Positions 14,980 through 19,696 of a stretch of 19,696 nucleotides of DNA are shown here, one piece after another. The notes beneath the pieces are model-generated. The model worked only from the letters and a program-made list of their open reading frames with translations, was not told where the DNA came from and did no database searches. The stretch covers positions 1-19,696 of the forward strand of contig DIZY01000138.1 in NCBI GenBank assembly GCA_002428055.1. The letters run 5' to 3'. Source of the DNA: Helicobacteraceae bacterium UBA6016 (GTDB lineage Bacteria > Campylobacterota > Campylobacteria > Campylobacterales > UBA6016). The position numbers were made by a program, and so were the translations under genes. How positions within the stretch are numbered: position 1 is the first letter of the stretch; each line of letters opens with the position of its first letter.

Positions 14980-16941
14980 ATGTCAAAAGAGTTTCGTTCT
15001 ATCTCTACAAAGGTTTATGTTCCGCTGGTCGGACTGCTCGTTGTTATTATAGGATTGACGATTATTCTTGGAGTCAGGGGCATTTCAAAGGTCGAAAACG
15101 ACATATATTCTCAGGTTAACGATAGAATTAATCTATTTTACGACCAGGCGATAGGGGAAAAATCGTCCGTTGGGGTCTCAAATGCTATTACTTTGGCTTT
15201 TAACGACAATCTAAAAAACTCGCTTGCTACAGGCAACAGAGAGCTTGCGATTAAAACTGTAAAAGATATGTCAAAGAAATTTAAGGATGATACGAAATTT
15301 AAAAACATCCAAATTCATCTTCACGACAAGAATATAAAATCATTTGTTCGCTCATGGAAGCCGGAAGATTATGGACAAGACCTCAGCTCTTTTAGGCACA
15401 CGATAAAAGAGGTGCACGCAACCAAAAAAGCGTTTGCGGCGATAGAGGTCGGCGATAAAGGGCTTTCAATGAGGGGGATAGCGCCGATACTAAGCGATAG
15501 CGGCGAGCTTATCGGTACTATAGAGTTTATGCAGGCGTTTATGAGTGTTATCAAGGATGCCAAATCAGACATTAACGCTTCAACGCTATTTTTGCTAAAA
15601 GATAGTTTTGCCTCTACGGCAAAAGCGGTGGCCAATAATCCAAAATATAAAAACTTTATATTGGCTCAAGATGTCGACGGTATTGACAAAGAGCTTGTAA
15701 AAGAGATTGAGAGCGTAGATGTTGCTACGCTAAAAAATTATTATATCGGCTCAAAATATTTTGTTATCTCAAAGCCCATTCAGGACTTCAAAGGCGACAT
15801 AATAGGCTATTTAGTATCAGGAAAAGAGCTTTCGCAGGTGGATGCGGCAGTTAGCGCCGCCAAGCAGACCGCATATTTGCAAGTAGCGATAATGGCCGTC
15901 ATAGGTATAGTGATGGTCGGAGTTATCGCTTTTGTTATTAGTATGGCGGTTAAGACGCCGATAACAAAACTAGAAAAAGTTGCGGAAGATTTGGCGAGCG
16001 GAGAGGGTGACCTTACAAAATCATTGAACCTAAATAGTAATGATGAGATAGGGCTAACGGCAAAGGCAATTAATAAGTTTATAGAAAAAGTTCGATACAT
16101 AGTCGCCGATGCCAAAAAATCGGCTACGGAAAATGCCGCCGTATCTAGCGAACTCTCGTCTACGGCCATAAATATCGGCAAAAGAGCCGAAGAAGAGATG
16201 AGAATAGTCGCCTCGACATGCCAAGAAGGCGAGGAGATGAAATCTATGCTCTCCTTCTCTATCCAAGAAGCCACGCAGACAAAAGAGGAGATAACTAGAG
16301 CTAAGCAAAACCTAGAGCATGCAAAAGGTTCTATAGTACTGCTTGTTGACAAGGTGGCCCATAGTGCTCAAGCCGAATCAGAGCTTGCCGAGAGACTAAA
16401 TCATCTAAGCCAAGAGGCTGAGCAGGTCAAAACGATTCTTACGGTAATTGCGGACATTGCCGATCAAACCAATCTTTTGGCTCTGAATGCGGCTATTGAA
16501 GCGGCTAGGGCGGGCGAGCATGGAAGAGGCTTTGCGGTCGTAGCCGACGAGGTGCGAAAGCTTGCAGAGAGGACCCAGAAGAGCCTTACGGAGATAAACG
16601 CAACTATTAATACAATAGTACAGTCCATAGTCGAAGCTACCGAGCAGATGAACAAAAACTCCGAAGAAATTGGTGAGCTGTCAAGGGTCTCTAGCGAGGT
16701 TGGCGAGAATATTAATACAACCGTGCTCATAATGGCATCAGCCACTGGGTGCGTTGAAAAAATGGCGGAAGATACTATTAAAATTGCAAAAGACACGGAA
16801 GAGATGGTGCGAAAAGTGGATGATATAAATGAAATATCCTCATCAAACACGAGAAGTGTTGAAGAGATAGCATCCGCCGCCGAACATCTGTATAAGCTTA
16901 CTGAGGAGCTAAACAGCAAGCTCGGCGAGTTTAGAACCTAA
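14980..16941 (+). CDS. Methyl-accepting chemotaxis protein with periplasmic Cache-like sensor
   Basis: This 653-residue inner-membrane chemoreceptor has TM1 at about 12-32, a large periplasmic sensor of about 260 residues and TM2 at about 298-324. A HAMP linker (about 325-378) and a cytoplasmic signalling coiled coil follow. The sensor has the SFVRSWKPEDYGQDLSSFR and VGDKGLSMRGIAPI segments seen in Cache-type (dCache-like) receptors; the ligand cannot be told. The conserved hairpin tip, ADQTNLLALNAAIEAARAGE then GRGFAVVADEVRKLAERT (about 490-532), contacts CheA and CheW. The C-terminus ends KLGEFRT with no CheR-binding pentapeptide. The ATG has a strong AAGGGGG ribosome site. A sigma-28-like promoter lies upstream. 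The 3' end overlaps the convergent pabC by 11 bp. Confidence 0.95.
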   Translation: MSKEFRSISTKVYVPLVGLLVVIIGLTIILGVRGISKVENDIYSQVNDRINLFYDQAIGEKSSVGVSNAITLAFNDNLKNSLATGNRELAIKTVKDMSKKFKDDTKFKNIQIHLHDKNIKSFVRSWKPEDYGQDLSSFRHTIKEVHATKKAFAAIEVGDKGLSMRGIAPILSDSGELIGTIEFMQAFMSVIKDAKSDINASTLFLLKDSFASTAKAVANNPKYKNFILAQDVDGIDKELVKEIESVDVATLKNYYIGSKYFVISKPIQDFKGDIIGYLVSGKELSQVDAAVSAAKQTAYLQVAIMAVIGIVMVGVIAFVISMAVKTPITKLEKVAEDLASGEGDLTKSLNLNSNDEIGLTAKAINKFIEKVRYIVADAKKSATENAAVSSELSSTAINIGKRAEEEMRIVASTCQEGEEMKSMLSFSIQEATQTKEEITRAKQNLEHAKGSIVLLVDKVAHSAQAESELAERLNHLSQEAEQVKTILTVIADIADQTNLLALNAAIEAARAGEHGRGFAVVADEVRKLAERTQKSLTEINATINTIVQSIVEATEQMNKNSEEIGELSRVSSEVGENINTTVLIMASATGCVEKMAEDTIKIAKDTEEMVRKVDDINEISSSNTRSVEEIASAAEHLYKLTEELNSKLGEFRT

Positions 16942-17491
16942 TCGCCTCTTCTATTCTCCCTAGGGGTTCAAATCCCCTAAGGGCGTTCATTATAGCTATA
17001 CCTTCAAAACTTGCTAAATTTTTTAACGCTATATCATCTTCTATCAGAAATCTATCGCTTAGTAGTTTTTGTCTCATTGTGCCGCAAAGTAGCGGAGTTT
17101 TTGGGGTTAGCCATCTGCCGCTTTTATCCAAAAGTGCGATATTCGCAATGCTCGTATCGGTAATAAGCCCATTTTTGATGACAACTATATCATCAGCTTC
17201 GCCCCTTAACCCAAAAAGCTCTTCAATGCCGCTTCTATCGACAAGTTTATATGGATATGAGATATTCGACTCTATCGGTTTTAGTGTTCTTATTGTTTTT
17301 TTTTCGTAGCTTTCGAACTTAATCGACAAAATATCATCCGCATATATCACCTTACATCTATAGGTATCTTTACCGGGCGGCGTCAAAAAAGAGAGGTCAA
17401 AAGCTTTGCCGTTAAAGCGGTGCATCCGTTCTTCGTGAAAGCTTATATTGACAGCTTCTCCATTTTTACAAAGAATAGTCTCAAAAAGCAA
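16931..17491 (-). CDS. pabC: Aminodeoxychorismate lyase-like class IV PLP enzyme (short form)
   Basis: This 186-residue class IV aminotransferase-fold protein is shorter than the usual PabC (about 270) but looks complete. It begins MLFETILCKNGE with the HEERMHRF motif and ends after NALRGFEPLG. The likely PLP-binding lysine is in YPYKLVDRSG, and ITDTSIANIALLDKSGRWLTP is the cofactor/substrate loop. It would convert aminodeoxychorismate to p-aminobenzoate and pyruvate for folate synthesis. This role is backed by position: its start overlaps the end of pabB by 11 bp. A D-amino acid or branched-chain aminotransferase is less likely given the length and context. Its 3' end overlaps the chemoreceptor gene on the other strand. 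Confidence 0.85.
   Translation of the reverse strand: MLFETILCKNGEAVNISFHEERMHRFNGKAFDLSFLTPPGKDTYRCKVIYADDILSIKFESYEKKTIRTLKPIESNISYPYKLVDRSGIEELFGLRGEADDIVVIKNGLITDTSIANIALLDKSGRWLTPKTPLLCGTMRQKLLSDRFLIEDDIALKNLASFEGIAIMNALRGFEPLGRIEEAIRF
16958..16983. other. Bulged stem-loop with tRNA T-arm-like loop inside the pabC 3' end
   Basis: CCCTAGGGG, loop TTCAAAT, then CCCCTAAGGG form a 9-bp stem with one bulged A. The inner part GGTTCAAATCC is the textbook T-arm of a tRNA, but the rest of a tRNA cannot be built around it. It lies 16 bases past the chemoreceptor stop, so it might help end or protect that transcript, though no T-run follows on either strand. Part of the sequence is dictated by the PabC motif NALRGFEPL. 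Confidence 0.45.
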
Positions 17492-18428
17492 GATAAACCT
17501 TTTCTAGCATCTCTTCATACTCGGATGCTTCATTGCTATCAAATGTAATCCCGCCACCGCTTTTATAGATAAAATCCTCATTTGTCTGCTCTATATATCT
17601 AATAGAGACACCGCTTTTAAGCCTCTGCCCGTCGAAATATCCAAATATGCCGCAGAAAAATCCTCTTTCATACTTTTCGATTTCTATTAATGTTTCTACA
17701 CATTTTTTTTTGGGTGTTCCGGTAATGGAGCCCGCCGGTAAAAGCGCAAAAATAGTATCGCCGAGCAAATAGCCGCTTGGAAGTTTCCCGCTTATCTTGG
17801 AAGCTATCTGTATAAGTTTTTTACCGTTAGCTTCAATAATAATCGGGTATCTAAAATTGTCCACCTTGACGCTACTGGCTACTATGGAGAGGTCGTTTCT
17901 TAAAAGGTCTACGGTCATTGTATGCTCGGAGAGTTCTTTTGCGTTTTTAAGTAGAGTTTCTACGCTTTTATCTCCATTGTAAGCTGCGGTTCCCTTTATC
18001 GGGTATGTGGATATTTTATTCCCGGCTATCTCTATAAAAGCTTCGGGCGAAGAGACGACGAATTTGTCTTTTACAAGTAGCTTAAAATCTGACTTTGATG
18101 CACAAAAAACATCTTCTAGTGAGCCGTCAAGCGTTATCTTTGTCGGAGCCGTTAGGTTAGCCATATAGATGTCGCCGAGCGCTATTTTTTCTTTTACCGC
18201 ATTTATTTTAAGCAAGTAGTCCGTTTTTGTTATCGGGTTTTTTTCTATAATTTTCGGAATTTTGCTTGATTTAGCATTGCCGTAGTTTTTTCCTTCTATG
18301 CAAAACGCAACACCGTCCGGCATAGAGTCAAGCTCATATACAAAGCCGTTACGCATCGTATAGTCGATACAAAAAACAAATGGAATGCCGAGGGAGCCTA
18401 AAGCATTAATTTTTTCTTTTATCTGCAT
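17481..18428 (-). CDS. pabB: Aminodeoxychorismate synthase component I
   Basis: This 315-residue chorismate-binding enzyme is of the short type, lacking the long N-terminal region of classical PabB/TrpE. The PIKGT motif with Lys145 is the mark of aminodeoxychorismate synthase, since anthranilate synthases have PIAGT. AGSITGTPK and the ERGFFCGIFGYFDG segment form the rest of the active site. With a glutamine amidotransferase (PabA/TrpG, not in this window) it aminates chorismate on the way to p-aminobenzoate. The ATG lies inside the end of pyrB (23-bp overlap), and the stop overlaps the pabC start by 11 bp, so the three genes are translationally coupled. Isochorismate or anthranilate synthase are less likely given Lys145 and the pabC neighbour. 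Confidence 0.92.
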   Translation of the reverse strand: MQIKEKINALGSLGIPFVFCIDYTMRNGFVYELDSMPDGVAFCIEGKNYGNAKSSKIPKIIEKNPITKTDYLLKINAVKEKIALGDIYMANLTAPTKITLDGSLEDVFCASKSDFKLLVKDKFVVSSPEAFIEIAGNKISTYPIKGTAAYNGDKSVETLLKNAKELSEHTMTVDLLRNDLSIVASSVKVDNFRYPIIIEANGKKLIQIASKISGKLPSGYLLGDTIFALLPAGSITGTPKKKCVETLIEIEKYERGFFCGIFGYFDGQRLKSGVSIRYIEQTNEDFIYKSGGGITFDSNEASEYEEMLEKVYLAF

Positions 18429-19299
18429 CTGTTATCAGTTTTTCTATGACCGCCATTCTGATGGCAACCCCGTTTCGCACCTGTTCTAACACCTTGCATC
18501 TGGGGTCTGCGAGTACGGCATCCGTAATATCAATATTTCTATGTATGGGCCCTGGATGTAGTACGATAAGATCCTTGCCCTCTATTAACTCTTCGGTAAT
18601 ACAAAAATCAGATGCGTAGTCTTTTAGGCTGGCATAGCTTACCGTTTCATGTCTCTCTGTTTGTGTTCGAAGGCTCATTATCGCATCCACTTCATCTACC
18701 ACTTCTTTTATGGAGTGCGTTTTTCTAAGTTCTGTTTTTGGCATAAAATGTGGCGGTGCGACAAGTATCACCTCCATGCCAAAGCGTGTCAGTAGCTCTA
18801 TGTTGGAGTTTGCGACACGGGAGTTTTTGATGTCACCGACTATCGCTATTTTTTTACCGTTCAGTTCACCGAGGTTTGTTTTTAGCGTAAAAAGATCAAG
18901 CAGGGCTTGCGTCGGATGCGCATGCGCACCGTCTCCGCCGTTGATAATGGAGCAGGAGACATATTCGGATAGAATTTGCGGCACACCGGAGCTTTTGTGG
19001 CGCACGACAATTGCGCTAGGGCCCATCACATCTAGATTTGCGGCTGTATCGTATAGCGTTTCGCCTTTGCTAGTTGAGCTTGTGCCGACATCTAGATTTA
19101 CGACATCAAGTCCTAGTCTTTTTGCCGCCACTTCAAAAGAGCTTCTGGTTCTGGTGGAGTTTTCAAAAAATATATTTATGAGCAGTTTGCCGCTATGTTT
19201 TTTTTCATCCTCTTTTTTTTCTAAAAATCGAGTTGCGCCGGAGAGTATCTCCTCTACTTCGCTTTTGTCAAAATCGGTGGTTGTCAAAAGATGTCTCAT
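18406..19299 (-). CDS. pyrB: Aspartate carbamoyltransferase catalytic subunit
   Basis: This 297-residue enzyme makes carbamoyl-aspartate from carbamoyl phosphate and aspartate, the committed step of pyrimidine synthesis. Motifs are STRTRSSFE (48-56, carbamoyl-phosphate loop), SKGET with Lys78, HPTQALLDLFT (128-138) and LHPGPIHRNIDI near the C-terminus for aspartate binding. The length and the N-terminus MRHLLTTTDF are typical. The ribosome site is weak (GAGAAG), with the tyrA stop 7 bp upstream and the pabB start within its 3' end. No regulatory pyrI gene is present in the window. Confidence 0.97.
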   Translation of the reverse strand: MRHLLTTTDFDKSEVEEILSGATRFLEKKEDEKKHSGKLLINIFFENSTRTRSSFEVAAKRLGLDVVNLDVGTSSTSKGETLYDTAANLDVMGPSAIVVRHKSSGVPQILSEYVSCSIINGGDGAHAHPTQALLDLFTLKTNLGELNGKKIAIVGDIKNSRVANSNIELLTRFGMEVILVAPPHFMPKTELRKTHSIKEVVDEVDAIMSLRTQTERHETVSYASLKDYASDFCITEELIEGKDLIVLHPGPIHRNIDITDAVLADPRCKVLEQVRNGVAIRMAVIEKLITDADKRKN

Positions 19300-19306
19300 A
19301 CACTTC

Positions 19307-19696
19307 TCACTTAAAAATTAGATGTAGTTCGTTGGCTTTTTCCAGTTTTTGCTGTAGCGCCTGCCAATTTCCGTCTTGTATCATTGCTTTCATTTCGCCT
19401 AGATTTGACTCAAAAAGCTCTATCGACTCTAGTAGATTATCCCTGTTTTGCCTGAATATCTGCGTCCAAAGATCCGGCCTGCTTTTGGCGAGTCGGCTCA
19501 TATCTCGAAAGCCTCCCGCAGCCATAGAGAGTATATCTTGCGGATTTTCTTTTGAGAGCACGGTGCCTGCGAGTGAGAAGCTGATAATGTGCGGCAGATG
19601 ACTAATGTATGAGGCGTGCAAATCGTGTGTTTTGGAGTCCATTTCGATGATTTTCATCTCCAATGCGGCAAATATATTTTTTGCCGTTTGGACTTG
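19307..19696 (-). CDS. tyrA: Prephenate dehydrogenase, C-terminal part (5' end outside window)
   Basis: The frame is open to the right edge, so only the last 129 residues are seen. The stretch MDSKTHDLHASYISHLPH followed by SFSLAGTVL is the conserved C-terminal domain signature of TyrA, in which the histidine of HD and the SHLPH motif line the substrate/dimer region. After it come a GGFRDMSRLAKS helix and NRDNLLESIELF, also typical. TyrA converts prephenate to 4-hydroxyphenylpyruvate with NAD(P)+ for tyrosine synthesis. It is the most upstream visible gene of the tyrA-pyrB-pabB-pabC run; its promoter and NAD-binding domain lie outside. Confidence 0.9.
   Translation of the reverse strand, partial: QVQTAKNIFAALEMKIIEMDSKTHDLHASYISHLPHIISFSLAGTVLSKENPQDILSMAAGGFRDMSRLAKSRPDLWTQIFRQNRDNLLESIELFESNLGEMKAMIQDGNWQALQQKLEKANELHLIFK

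Noticed and set aside
16900..16990. Possible tRNA gene around GGTTCAAATCC
   Set aside because: The T-arm fits, but no matching 5' acceptor strand, D-arm or anticodon arm can be drawn upstream, and the region codes for PabC and the chemoreceptor end.
18710..19321. 203-residue plus-strand open frame opposite pyrB
   Set aside because: It lies antisense to well-supported pyrB with all catalytic motifs; its composition is that of a shadow frame.

Overview
The window reads as a chromosome segment of a Campylobacterota (epsilonproteobacterial) bacterium of moderate G+C, probably a free-living, Sulfurimonas/Sulfuricurvum/Arcobacter-like relative. This rests on protein style, extended -10 promoters without a clear -35 box, and the murJ-cysS-msbA / FapA-ruvA-ddl-hydrolase gene order, which I recall from Campylobacter and Helicobacter. 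I cannot fix the genus from sequence alone. Fourteen genes are supported, two of them cut by the window edges. Coding density is very high, with many overlapping or abutting genes and several TTG/GTG starts. No tRNA, rRNA, CRISPR array or insertion sequence was seen.

Left part (1-3476, plus strand). The 3' end of a fumarate reductase/succinate dehydrogenase-type flavoprotein is followed after 10 bp by a small NifT/FixU protein. This suggests the trailing edge of a nitrogen-fixation cluster. A separate P-type cation pump follows. Its start codon lies inside a perfect 10-bp inverted repeat that looks like an operator or a translational hairpin.

Middle, minus strand (8613 down to 3462): a tight operon murJ (lipid II flippase), cysS (cysteinyl-tRNA synthetase), msbA (lipid A flippase) and a Cys-x5-Arg tyrosine/dual-specificity phosphatase. 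It ends tail to tail with the P-type ATPase, the two genes overlapping by 15 bp.

Middle, plus strand (8721-14782): starting divergently from murJ are two adjacent paralogous FapA/DUF342 proteins, then ruvA (Holliday junction binding), ddl (D-Ala-D-Ala ligase) and an alpha/beta hydrolase. Cell-envelope and cell-pole genes dominate this block.

Right part: a membrane chemoreceptor (14980-16941) preceded by a good sigma-28-like promoter. It converges, with an 11-bp overlap, on a minus-strand biosynthetic operon tyrA (partial)-pyrB-pabB-pabC, for tyrosine, pyrimidine and p-aminobenzoate/folate synthesis. Three of these four genes draw on chorismate-derived metabolism. The points most worth a second look are the flavoprotein-NifT pair, the palindrome over the pump start, the pump's missing M6 aspartate, the tandem FapA pair, and the flagellar-type promoter of the chemoreceptor.
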